NCBI RefSeq assembly: GCF_036199905.1
Contig: NZ_CP108109.1
Coordinates: 5,703,501 to 5,767,500, forward strand
Origin: Streptomyces sp. NBC_00223
GTDB taxonomy: Bacteria > Actinomycetota > Actinomycetes > Streptomycetales > Streptomycetaceae
Length of the DNA: 64,000 bases
Direction of reading: 5' to 3'
In this document: in pieces, positions 24,363-32,512 of the stretch
Layout of the letters: the number at the start of each line of letters is the position of its first letter
Numbering within the stretch: position 1 is the first letter of the stretch
Translations under genes and position numbers: made by a program
The notes under the pieces: generated by a model
What the model saw: the letters and a program-made list of their open reading frames with translations, nothing else
The model's database searches: none
Told to the model about the DNA's origin: nothing

Positions 24363-25073
24363 TTACGCCTTGACAGCTACATGCACCACGTCCGGCACCC
24401 CGCGCCTCACCGGAACCTCCAGCGTGCACACCCGGGTGAACCCCGCGTCCCGCAGCGCCGTCTCGAACGCCGCCGAAGGCTGCGCCGACCATACGGCGAG
24501 GACACCGCCCGGGTTCAGCCGGCCCCGGCAGGCGGCCAGGCCGCTGGGACTGTAGAGACTGCCGTTGTTCTCGGTGACTGTCCAGTCCGGCCCGTTGTCG
24601 ATGTCCAGGCACAGCGCGTCGTACGGCTCCGGCGCCGGCCCGCTCCCGGGCGTGTCCGCCGTCCGCAGGAGGTGGGCGACGAGGTCTTCCGCGACGAGGG
24701 CCACCCGCGGGTCGTCCAGGGCGCCTTCGGAGTACGGCGCGAGGTGGCCCTGCCGGTGCCAGTCCACGACGGCGGGGTCGCGCTCGACGACGCTGATCCG
24801 GTGCCAGCGCGGCCGGGCGGCCGCCCGGGCCAGCGAGAAGCCGACGCCGAGGCCGCCGATCAGCAGATGCGGGGCGGCGATCGCCGGGTCGAGGGCCTGG
24901 AGGGCGGCGTCCACGAGTAAGCGCTCGGACCGGCCGTCCGAGGTGTCCATGAGGAAGGTGCCGTTGGCGATGATCTCGAAGTGCGTGTCGCGGCGGCGCA
25001 GGACGATCTCCCCGTAGGGGCCCTCGCGGCGGTCGACGGTGACGGCTTCCCGGTGGGCGTGCGGCTGGAGCAT
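24363..25073 (-). CDS. Spermidine synthase-like methyltransferase-fold protein
   Basis: The 236-residue protein shows the spermidine/spermine synthase Rossmann fold. GGLGVGFSLARAA is the nucleotide-binding loop, followed by ISVVERDPAVVDWH (acidic residue at the end of the second strand), DALCLDIDNGPDW, and NPGGVLAVWSAQPS. Actinobacterial members of this type often lack the polyamine-binding residues of true SpeE, so the substrate is uncertain and polyamine synthesis is not proven. It is a single gene, 70 bp from the response regulator start and divergent from the zinc-ribbon gene. The start ATG at 25073 fits. Confidence 0.75.
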   Translation of the reverse strand: MLQPHAHREAVTVDRREGPYGEIVLRRRDTHFEIIANGTFLMDTSDGRSERLLVDAALQALDPAIAAPHLLIGGLGVGFSLARAAARPRWHRISVVERDPAVVDWHRQGHLAPYSEGALDDPRVALVAEDLVAHLLRTADTPGSGPAPEPYDALCLDIDNGPDWTVTENNGSLYSPSGLAACRGRLNPGGVLAVWSAQPSAAFETALRDAGFTRVCTLEVPVRRGVPDVVHVAVKA

Positions 25074-25335
25074 GCGGCCAGCCTAGTTTTCCGGCGCGAC
25101 CGGTGAACGCCACTGGGGTGTGTGGGGTCCGCCGTCCCCGGGCCGGTTGGCATCGGGTTGACATCGGTGCCGCCGGGAGGGAACCACGAGGTCGGGCGGC
25201 GGTGTCCCGTTGGCTGAGGCCACTCGGGGGACGGCGGCGCGCGCAGGGGGACGTGCGGGCCGGCCGGGCGTACGGCGTTGGGCGATCCGGCCGCGGGTGT
25301 GGGCACACGCAGGTGACACGAGAGTCGGGGTCCGG
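25074..25335 (+). promoter_or_regulatory. Upstream region of the zinc-ribbon propeller gene
   Basis: 262 bp between divergent genes. A TTGACA box (25159-25164) is followed 18 bp later by aaccac, a weak -10, and could drive the downstream gene. The open frame that runs from 25210 into the gene is Arg/Ala-rich and is treated as leader, not protein. Confidence 0.4.
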
Positions 25336-27111
25336 GTGAAGCGCTGTACGAACTGTGGGCAAGAGGTGGACGGCACGCCGTCCTGCACGAAGTGCGGCAC
25401 CCCGCAGGCCCCCGTGCCCGCGCCGCCGCCGGTGCCCTCGGCGCCTCCGGCCCGGGCCGCCGAGGGGGACGCGCCTGCCGCGCCGCCCCCGCCTCCGTCG
25501 GCCGCGCCGACCATAGGGGCTCCGGGGGCGCCCGGGTTCGCGGCGCCGCTCGTACCTGCCGGGCCGCCGGCCGCCACGGGTGTGCGGCCCCGGCGGCGGA
25601 AGGGACTGGCGATCGGGGTGGGCGTCGCGGTGGTGGTGGCCGCGGGGGTGGTCGCCGCGGTCGTGGCGACGTCCGGCTCGGGCGGCGGGACGGGGGACGT
25701 GCCCAAGGCCGGGGGACGCGGGGCCGGGGGGTCGGCGTCCGCCCCGGCCAAGGCTGCGGCCCCGCCCCCGAACGTGGGGGACGTCGTCGTGGGGAGCGAC
25801 GACAAGTCCGTGACGATCACCCACCCGGACGGTACGACGGCCACGGTCCGGTTGTCCGCGTGGCCCGGGGCCATGTACACGGTCCCCGCGGGCGCGCGGG
25901 GCGCCGGCACCGTCTACGTGCTGCCCGGCTTCGCCCAGCCCGGGATCGAGCCCGCGGACGAGCACAAGGTCAGCCGGATCACCCCCGCGGGGGAGCTGGC
26001 CGACATCCCGATGCCGGGCGCCGTGACCACCGCGGCCGTCGCGCCCGCCGATGCCCCCGGCGCCGGCACGCTCTACGCGGGGGTGCGGCCCGGCCCCGGC
26101 GAGCCCGGGTGGATCGAGGCGGTCGGACCGGACGGGACGGTACGGAAGTACGACGCCGGCGTGGAGCCCTGCTCGGTGGTCGTCGCCCCGGCGGGCGCGC
26201 CGAACGCGGGCACGGTGTACGTCACCAACTGCGGCACGCCGACGGTCGACCACCCGGAGACGAGGACCGGCGGCTCCTTCACCGTCATCACCCCGCAGGG
26301 GACCGTACGGCAGCTCCCGGCGGCCGGGCAGTCCGTCGGCGCGCTGGTGGTCGCCCCTGCGGGCACACCGAACGCCGGGACCGTGTACGCGCTCCTCACC
26401 GGCGAGGAAACCGCCGACCGGGTGATGACCGTACTGCGCCCGGACGGCACGACGGCGACCGTGCCGCTTCCTGCCGCACCCCTGCTGGCGCTCGTCGCCC
26501 CGGCGGGCACCCCGGACGCCGGCACGGTGTACGTCTCGGGCACGCCCTCCGCCGGGTCCGCACCGCCTGTCGTCGCCTATGGCCCCACGGGGAAGATCCG
26601 CACCCTGGTGGCCGGTTACGTCAAGGCGGTCGCGCCCGCGGGCACCCCGGCCGCCGGGACGCTGTATGTCGAGCAGAACGTGGACGCCACGCACGACAAG
26701 CTGGTCGCGGTGGCCCCCTCGGGGGCGACCCAAACGCTGATCGCGCAGGTGGACGGCGTCGACACCCTTGAGGTCGAGGTGGCCCCCGCGGGCACCCCGG
26801 GCGCGGGCACGCTCTATGTCGTCGCCTATGCGGCGAACGGGATGCGGGTGCACGTGATCCCGCCGTCGGGCGGGGGCAGCGTGGTCGATCTGCCCGACGG
26901 CAAGACGGGCATCACGGTCGCGCCGGCGGGCGGCCCGAACGCGGGCTGGGCGTACGTGGTGAACGTGAACGGCGACACAGGCGCCGAGCGGGGTTCCCTC
27001 ACGGTGATCACCCCGGCGGGCGGGATCACCACGACCGGCCCCGGCGTGGCGCCCGACGACGTACTGATCGTCCCGGCCGCCGGCGTGGGGGTGTCCGACC
27101 AGGTCCTTTGA
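25336..27111 (+). CDS. Membrane-anchored zinc-ribbon protein with eight propeller-like repeats
   Basis: The 591-residue protein starts with a zinc ribbon (KRCTNCGQEVDG...CTKCG). A Pro/Ala-rich linker, a single transmembrane helix (LAIGVGVAVVVAAGVVAAVV, about residues 93-112) and a Gly/Ala/Pro linker follow. The extracytoplasmic part has eight repeats of about 45-55 residues, each carrying the motif VAPAGTPNAGTVYV or a close variant. The repeats look like NHL/YVTN-type beta-propeller blades. The zinc ribbon is on the cytoplasmic side and the propeller outside, so a sensor or scaffold role is possible. I chose the GTG at 25336 because it starts the conserved ribbon. No enzymatic motif is visible, and function is unknown. 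Confidence 0.75.
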   Translation: MKRCTNCGQEVDGTPSCTKCGTPQAPVPAPPPVPSAPPARAAEGDAPAAPPPPPSAAPTIGAPGAPGFAAPLVPAGPPAATGVRPRRRKGLAIGVGVAVVVAAGVVAAVVATSGSGGGTGDVPKAGGRGAGGSASAPAKAAAPPPNVGDVVVGSDDKSVTITHPDGTTATVRLSAWPGAMYTVPAGARGAGTVYVLPGFAQPGIEPADEHKVSRITPAGELADIPMPGAVTTAAVAPADAPGAGTLYAGVRPGPGEPGWIEAVGPDGTVRKYDAGVEPCSVVVAPAGAPNAGTVYVTNCGTPTVDHPETRTGGSFTVITPQGTVRQLPAAGQSVGALVVAPAGTPNAGTVYALLTGEETADRVMTVLRPDGTTATVPLPAAPLLALVAPAGTPDAGTVYVSGTPSAGSAPPVVAYGPTGKIRTLVAGYVKAVAPAGTPAAGTLYVEQNVDATHDKLVAVAPSGATQTLIAQVDGVDTLEVEVAPAGTPGAGTLYVVAYAANGMRVHVIPPSGGGSVVDLPDGKTGITVAPAGGPNAGWAYVVNVNGDTGAERGSLTVITPAGGITTTGPGVAPDDVLIVPAAGVGVSDQVL

Positions 27112-27173
27112 GGGGCGCGAGGTGATCGCTCAGGGCGAACACGGCGCCGGGAACACCGGGGACCCTTCGTGCA

Positions 27174-27192
27174 TTGAGTGGGGTGTACTCAA
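27174..27192 (+). promoter_or_regulatory. HAIR operator (HspR site) upstream of lon
   Basis: TTGAGT (27174-27179), a 7-bp spacer, then ACTCAA (27187-27192). This matches the core of the HspR inverted repeat CTTGAGT-N7-ACTCAAG, 23 bp upstream of the lon ATG. HspR repression of lon is known in Streptomyces, so heat-shock control of this gene is a strong inference. Confidence 0.9.
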
Positions 27193-27214
27193 CTTGCTTG
27201 CCTAGGGAGAGATC

Positions 27215-29659
27215 ATGGCGATTGAGCCCCAGACTTCCCATCTCACTCTGCCCGTGCTGCCGCTCGACGACGAAGTGGTGCTGCCCGGCATGGTCGTCCC
27301 GCTCGACCTGACCGACGCCGAGGCCAGGGGCGCGGTGGAAGCCGCGCAGGCCGCGCACCCGGGCACGGGGACCGGCAAGCCGCAGGTGCTGCTGGTGCCC
27401 AGGGTGGACGGGAACTACGCCGCGGTGGGCACGCTCGGCACCGTCGAGCAGGTCGGCCGGCTGTCGGACGGCGACCCCGGAGCCGTCATCCGGGGCCGTT
27501 CCCGGGTGCGGATCGGCGCGGGCACCACCGGCCCCGGCGCGGCGCTGTGGGTCGAGGGCACCGTGGTGGAGGAGCCCACCCCGGCCGAGTCGCCGGGCAC
27601 GGTCGCGGAGCTGATGAAGGAGTACAAGGCACTGGCCACGGCCTGGCTGCGCAAGCGCGGCGCCTGGCAGGTGGTGGACCGGGTCCAGCAGATCGACGAC
27701 CTGAGTCAGCTCGCCGACAACTCCGGCTATTCCCCCTTCCTGACCACCGAGCAGCGGATCGAGCTGCTGGAGACCGCCGACCCGGTGGCCCGGCTGAAGC
27801 TGTCCATCCAGCGGCTGCGCGACCACCTCGCCGAGCAGGACGTGGCGGACACCATCCGCAAGGACGTCCAGGAGGGCATGGAGAAGCAGCAGCGGGAGTT
27901 CCTGCTGCGCCAGCAGCTCGAAGCCGTGCGCAAGGAGCTGGCGGAGCTGAACGGCGACCCGGAGGACGAAGCCGGTGACTACCGGGCCCGGGTGGAGGCC
28001 GCCGACCTGCCGGAGAAGGTCAGGGAGGCCGCCCTGAAGGAGGTCGAGAAGCTGGAGCGCTCCTCGGACGCCTCCCCGGAGGGCAGCTGGATCCGCACCT
28101 GGCTGGACACCGTGCTCGAACTGCCGTGGAACACCACGACCGAGGACACCTACGACGTGGCGGGCGCGCGGGCGGTGCTGGACGCCGACCACGCGGGCCT
28201 GGACGACGTGAAGGAGCGCATCACCGAGTACCTGGCCGTGCGCAAGCGCCGGGCCGATCGCGGCCTGGGCGTCGTCGGCGGCCGCCGCGGTGGCGCCGTA
28301 CTCGCCCTCGTCGGCCCGCCCGGCGTCGGCAAGACCTCGCTCGGCGAGTCCGTGGCGCGCGCGATGGGCCGCAAGTTCGTCCGCGTGGCGCTCGGCGGTG
28401 TCCGGGACGAGGCGGAGATCCGCGGCCACCGCAGGACGTACGTGGGCGCGCTGCCCGGCCGGATCGTGCGGGCGATCAAGGAGGCCGGGTCCATGAACCC
28501 GGTGGTGCTGCTCGACGAGGTCGACAAGGTCGGCTCGGACTACCGGGGCGACCCGGCCGCCGCGCTGCTCGAAGTCCTCGACCCGGCGCAGAACCACACC
28601 TTCCGCGACCACTATCTGGAAGTCGAGCTCGATCTGTCCGACGTGGTGTTCCTGGCCACCGCCAACGTGCTGGAGGCCATCCCCGAGCCGTTGCTCGACC
28701 GGATGGAGCTGGTCACGCTGGACGGCTACACCCAGGACGAGAAGGTCGTCATCGCCCGTGACCACCTGCTGCCGCGCCAGCTGGAGCGCGCGGGGCTGAA
28801 CACGGACGAGGTGGGCCTGGAGGAGGACGCGCTGCGCAAGCTGTCCGGGGAGTACACCCGGGAGGCGGGCGTGCGGACCCTGGAGCGGACCATCGCCAGG
28901 ATCCTGCGGAAGATCGCGGCCCGGCACGAGCTGGGCGACCAGGAGCTGCCGTTCACCGTCGGCGCGGGCGATCTGCGCGCGCTGATCGGCCGGCCGCACC
29001 ACGTACCGGAGTCCGCGCAGGACCCGGAGGAGCGGCGTACGGCGGTGCCGGGCGTGGCCACCGGGCTCGCGGTCACCGGCGCGGGCGGTGACGTCCTCTA
29101 TATCGAGGCGTCGCTGGCCGATCCGGAGACCGGGGGCTCGGGGCTCCAGCTCACCGGTCAGCTGGGTGACGTGATGAAGGAGTCGGCGCAGATCGCGCTG
29201 TCCTTCCTGCGGTCGCACGGCGCCGAGCTGGAGCTGCCGGTCGGCGATCTCAACGAGCGCGGGGTGCACATCCACGTCCCCGCGGGCGCGGTGCCCAAGG
29301 ACGGCCCGAGCGCCGGTGTGACGATGACGACCGCGCTGGCCTCGCTGCTGTCCGGCCGCCGGGTGCGCACCGATGTGGCGATGACCGGCGAGGTGTCGCT
29401 GACCGGGCGGGTGCTGCCCATCGGCGGCGTCAAGCAGAAGCTGCTGGCCGCGCACCAGGCCGGGATCACCACGATCGTGATCCCGAAGCGGAACGAACCG
29501 GATCTGGACGACGTCCCGGCCGAGATCCTGGACGCGCTGGACGTGCACCCGGTCGGCGACGTCCGCCAGGTGCTGGCGCTGGCGCTGGAACCGGCGTCCG
29601 CAGACGCCGCGGACGCGACGGACGCCTCGGACGCGGAGCGGGTGCCGCTGGCGGCGTGA
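27215..29659 (+). CDS. lon: ATP-dependent protease La
   Basis: The 814-residue protein has the full LonA layout. It starts with an N-terminal substrate-binding domain (LTLPVLPLDDEVVLPGMVVPL starts it) and a helical region. The AAA+ module follows, with Walker A VGPPGVGKTSLG (about residues 366-377), Walker B VVLLDEVDKVG and the sensor region DVVFLATANVLEAIPEPLLDR. The protease domain contains the catalytic Ser in KDGPSAGVTM and the Lys in GGVKQKLLAAHQAG. It degrades misfolded and regulatory proteins in the cytoplasm. The ATG at 27215 follows agggagag. The HAIR operator just upstream indicates HspR/DnaK-linked heat-shock regulation. Confidence 0.98.
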   Translation: MAIEPQTSHLTLPVLPLDDEVVLPGMVVPLDLTDAEARGAVEAAQAAHPGTGTGKPQVLLVPRVDGNYAAVGTLGTVEQVGRLSDGDPGAVIRGRSRVRIGAGTTGPGAALWVEGTVVEEPTPAESPGTVAELMKEYKALATAWLRKRGAWQVVDRVQQIDDLSQLADNSGYSPFLTTEQRIELLETADPVARLKLSIQRLRDHLAEQDVADTIRKDVQEGMEKQQREFLLRQQLEAVRKELAELNGDPEDEAGDYRARVEAADLPEKVREAALKEVEKLERSSDASPEGSWIRTWLDTVLELPWNTTTEDTYDVAGARAVLDADHAGLDDVKERITEYLAVRKRRADRGLGVVGGRRGGAVLALVGPPGVGKTSLGESVARAMGRKFVRVALGGVRDEAEIRGHRRTYVGALPGRIVRAIKEAGSMNPVVLLDEVDKVGSDYRGDPAAALLEVLDPAQNHTFRDHYLEVELDLSDVVFLATANVLEAIPEPLLDRMELVTLDGYTQDEKVVIARDHLLPRQLERAGLNTDEVGLEEDALRKLSGEYTREAGVRTLERTIARILRKIAARHELGDQELPFTVGAGDLRALIGRPHHVPESAQDPEERRTAVPGVATGLAVTGAGGDVLYIEASLADPETGGSGLQLTGQLGDVMKESAQIALSFLRSHGAELELPVGDLNERGVHIHVPAGAVPKDGPSAGVTMTTALASLLSGRRVRTDVAMTGEVSLTGRVLPIGGVKQKLLAAHQAGITTIVIPKRNEPDLDDVPAEILDALDVHPVGDVRQVLALALEPASADAADATDASDAERVPLAA

Positions 29660-29697
29660 GACCGGCAGCCGCAGCGGCGAACGGCACGGTACGGCGA

Positions 29698-29729
29698 ACG
29701 GCCCCCTTCCCCCGTGGGAAGGGGGCCGT
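29698..29729. terminator. Two-way terminator between lon and the GH25 gene
   Basis: A perfect 14-bp stem (29698-29711 with 29716-29729) and a 4-nt loop (ccgt). It lies 39 bp after the lon stop and 11 bp from the end of the convergent muramidase gene. Confidence 0.85.
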
Positions 29730-29739
29730 CGGCGCGCGG

Positions 29740-30654
29740 TCAGCCCTTGGCGTACGCCTGGACGCGGTCCAGCGCGCCGTTGAAGCGGTCCTGGTCACCC
29801 GGGAAGGTGCCGGAGTCGGAGAACTGCCAGAAGGTCTGCACGCCCCAGCCGGCCGGCAGGTCGCCGACCGAGGTGTTGTAGCGGGCGATCCACAGCGCGT
29901 TGGTCGTGCCGAAGGCGCTGCTGTTGCCGGTGCACTGAGACCACCAGGTGGTCGAGGTGTAGATGGTCGGGTAGCGGCCGGTCCGCGCCTGGTACTCGCT
30001 CGAGAACGACTGGATCCAGCTGACCATCCCGCTCGCGCTCAGCCCGTAGCAGGTGGCGCCGTAAGGGTTGTACTCGATGTCGAGCGCGCCCGGCAGGGTC
30101 TTGCCGTCGGCCGACCAGCCGCCGCCGTGGGCGATGAAGTAGTCCGCCTGCGCCGAGCCGGTCGACACGTCGGGGAGCGCGAAGTGGTAGGAGCCGCGGA
30201 TCAGGCCGGCGTTGTAGGAACCGTTGTACTGCTGGGTGAAGTAGGGGTTGGTGTACGTGGTGCCCTCGGTGGCCTTGACGTAGGCGAATTTCGCTCCGTT
30301 GGCCCAGACCGTGCCCCAGTCGACGTTGCCCTGGTAGCCGGAGACATCGAGGCCGGGGGTCTGGGTGACCAGCGGGGTGACCGTACCGGGGGCGCCGGAG
30401 CGGCCGGAGCCCTCGTGCGCCCGGATGGTGGAGCCCATCCAGTCCAGCTCGGGGTGGCTCACGTGGGTACGGCCGGCCGAGGCGCCGGACACATCGCCGG
30501 GGGCGGCCGCGCCGCCGTCCGGGCAGGCCGCGAGGGCCGAGCCGGGCAGGGCGAAGACGAGGGCGAGAGAGGTGACGAACAGACCCGCCGTCAGGGCGAG
30601 CCGGGTGCGGGCCGATCGGGCGCCTTGCACGACGGAGTGAACTCCGTGGGACAT
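29740..30654 (-). CDS. Secreted GH25 muramidase (lysozyme M1-like)
   Basis: The 304-residue protein has a signal peptide (basic SHGVHSVVQGARSARTR, hydrophobic ALTAGLFVTSLALVFAL, cleavage after SALA). A spacer rich in Ser/Gly/His follows. The GH25 domain then starts at GLDVSGYQGNVDWGTVWANG and contains AYVKATEGTTY, GSYHFA, and the catalytic pair in LPGALDIEYN. It ends with TFWQFSDSGTFPGDQDRFNG, typical of the family. It cleaves the MurNAc-GlcNAc bond of peptidoglycan outside the cell. The ATG at 30654 follows an ggaggcacgc ribosome site. Confidence 0.92.
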   Translation of the reverse strand: MSHGVHSVVQGARSARTRLALTAGLFVTSLALVFALPGSALAACPDGGAAAPGDVSGASAGRTHVSHPELDWMGSTIRAHEGSGRSGAPGTVTPLVTQTPGLDVSGYQGNVDWGTVWANGAKFAYVKATEGTTYTNPYFTQQYNGSYNAGLIRGSYHFALPDVSTGSAQADYFIAHGGGWSADGKTLPGALDIEYNPYGATCYGLSASGMVSWIQSFSSEYQARTGRYPTIYTSTTWWSQCTGNSSAFGTTNALWIARYNTSVGDLPAGWGVQTFWQFSDSGTFPGDQDRFNGALDRVQAYAKG

Positions 30655-30892
30655 GCGTGCCTCCAGTGGGGAGCGGATGGAACCAAGTGGAACCAGGGGG
30701 AGAGAAGGGGGACCGGATGGGTGATCAGGTCATTGAGCAGGTGGGGGAGTCGGCATGACACTTGGGATGGTCATGACAGATCTGACGGTACGTCGGGCGC
30801 TACGCGCGTGGATAGAGGGGCCAGGAACCGCCGTTGGTCTACGCCTGCGAAATACTTGACGTGCTGCGGAAACCACCGTGGGTGAAGAAAAG
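30655..30892. promoter_or_regulatory. Divergent promoter region, muramidase and MarR genes
   Basis: About 240 bp without a gene. It contains paired ggaacca/ggaacca direct repeats near the muramidase start (30678-30698) and two catgaca copies (about 30753-30759 and 30773-30779). A TTGACG box (30856-30861) is upstream of the MarR gene. Confidence 0.4.
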
Positions 30893-30907
30893 TTTCAGGC
30901 GTTGAAA
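30893..30907 (+). promoter_or_regulatory. Possible MarR operator
   Basis: TTTCA-GGCGT-TGAAA is an inverted repeat ending 11 bp before the MarR GTG start, a usual site for autoregulation. The arms are short, so confidence is modest. Confidence 0.4.
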
Positions 30908-30918
30908 GCGGGAATGGT

Positions 30919-31389
30919 GTGAGCGACGCGCGCGGAGCTGCTGATGTGACGGGTGAGACCGACGCGCTGGAGCGGGAGCTGTCGGTGCTGTTCCGGCGGG
31001 CGCGGGCCGTTTCCGGCGAGTTGGCCCGGGCGGTGCACCCGGAGCTGGAGCCGGCGGCGTACGGGCTGCTGGTCCGGCTGGCGGAGGTCGAACCCGAACG
31101 GGCTACCGAGCTGGCCGGGTACTTCGGGGTCGGCAAGGCGACCATGAGCCGTCAGCTGCGGGCCCTGGAGGAGCTGGGCCTGGTCGCCCGCGAGTCGGAC
31201 CCCGCCGACGGGCGGGCCTTTCTGATGCGGCTCACCGGGGAGGGCCGGGAGCGCTTCTCGCGGGTGCGGACCGCCCGCCGTGAGCTGTATCTGCGTCAGC
31301 TCCAGGCGTGGGACCGCGGGGAGGTGGCCGAGCTGTCCCGGCTGCTGCACCGCTTCAACGAGCTCCAGGGCGGCGACAGCGGCCCCTGA
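30919..31389 (+). CDS. MarR-family transcriptional regulator
   Basis: The 156-residue protein has the MarR winged-helix fold. An N-terminal dimer helix precedes YGLLVRLAEVEPERATELAGY, the recognition helix region VGKATMSRQLRALEELGLV, and the wing RESDPADGRAFLMRLTGEGRE. A C-terminal dimer helix follows. Members respond to small phenolics or oxidants. The GTG at 30919 follows agcggg. It is divergent from the muramidase gene, which may or may not be its target. Confidence 0.88.
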   Translation: MSDARGAADVTGETDALERELSVLFRRARAVSGELARAVHPELEPAAYGLLVRLAEVEPERATELAGYFGVGKATMSRQLRALEELGLVARESDPADGRAFLMRLTGEGRERFSRVRTARRELYLRQLQAWDRGEVAELSRLLHRFNELQGGDSGP

Positions 31390-31435
31390 CGGCCCTTCCC
31401 CGCGTCCCGGTCGGGGGCCGGCGTGTGCGCGGGCC

Positions 31436-32209
31436 CTAGAACTCCACCAGGACGGCCGTGGCGTCGTCGTACGCCTTCCCGTACGCCCGCTCGCCCGGCG
31501 TCGCGGCGGCCGCGGCCTCCAGGCCCCGCACGCGGGCGATCAGCGCCTCGGGTCCGGCCTTGCGCAGTAGCGCGAAGGTCTCGGTCCAGTCGTCCGCCCC
31601 GAAGACCTCGACGCCCCGGGCGGCCCCGTCGGTGAGCGCGGCCAGCGCCCGTACCTCCGCGCGCGGCACCCGGCCGGTGACCGCCCGCGCGGCCACCGCC
31701 GGGTCGGCCGCCGCCGTGAAGAAGCCGCCCTCCACGTTGCGCAGCGGCGCCACCCGCAGGCCCCGGGCCCGCAGCCGGTCGATCCGGTCGTCGAGCACCG
31801 CGGTCACCGCGCCGCCCGGACCTTCGAGCAGCAGCGCCGAGTCGGAGAGCACCAGATGCTCGACGGTCGCCGTGTCCCAGCGCGCGACGACCACCGTGGC
31901 CTGTGGGGTCAGTGGGTGAGAAAGATCACAGGTGTTCCTGTGCGTGTCGGCCGTTCGGGTGATGGCGGCGGACAGACACGCCGTAAGCGGCATGTCCGGT
32001 CGTGAAACGGACAGTTCGAGCAGGGCGCCGCCGAGCCGCGCGGTGAACCACGGCACCGAGTGCGCGCACCCGCCGTTGTCCGGCGGAGGAGTCACCCCGT
32101 CAAGGAGTACCACCACGCCACCTGTACCGGAAGCGGGCAGCGCCACCGACACGAAGTCCTCGTTCGGTACGTCCGCGGTGCCCGGCTCGCTCGCCGTCTC
32201 GATACGCAT
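31436..32209 (-). CDS. PP2C-like phosphatase domain protein
   Basis: The 257-residue protein starts MRIETASEPGTADVPNEDFV, followed by VVVLLDGVTPP, TPQATVVVARWD and ALTDGAARGVEVFG. These are the metal-binding Asp-Gly steps of the PP2C/PPM fold, spaced as in small actinobacterial PP2C-like proteins. Some PPM residues are substituted, so catalytic activity is uncertain. The start at 32209 has no clear ribosome site, so a short-leader or leaderless transcript is possible. The open frame continues far upstream on this strand only because it runs antisense through the next gene. It is divergent from the conservon. Confidence 0.72.
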   Translation of the reverse strand: MRIETASEPGTADVPNEDFVSVALPASGTGGVVVLLDGVTPPPDNGGCAHSVPWFTARLGGALLELSVSRPDMPLTACLSAAITRTADTHRNTCDLSHPLTPQATVVVARWDTATVEHLVLSDSALLLEGPGGAVTAVLDDRIDRLRARGLRVAPLRNVEGGFFTAAADPAVAARAVTGRVPRAEVRALAALTDGAARGVEVFGADDWTETFALLRKAGPEALIARVRGLEAAAAATPGERAYGKAYDDATAVLVEF

Positions 32210-32512
32210 GGGGCCAGTGTGCAACACCGGTCCGAGCCCCCGACCAGCGCCGACCGCCCCGATTGGTCCGTACCGGAAGATCGCCCATGTGCGGGCGGGC
32301 ATCCTCCCAAAGCCCGCACGGTGACGCCAGGGGGTGTCCAAAACGAGCGGAGCCTGTCCCTCCGTGCCCGACTTGTCGGTCAACTCACCTGTGCGATTCA
32401 CTCGTTCGGGTGTCCGAGGGAGGGACGTCTGGCCCCCTCCCGGACAGGACTGCAAGGGTCGAGAGGCTTCTGCATATTCCCGGGGGACACTCCGGGCCCA
32501 GGCGATACGTGA
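32210..32512. promoter_or_regulatory. Divergent region between the PP2C-like gene and cvnA
   Basis: 303 bp. It contains a GGGAGG/CCTCCC inverted repeat (about 32420-32448) and a purine-rich patch, but no gene with good codon statistics. It should contain promoters for both flanking genes, which I cannot place. Confidence 0.4.
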
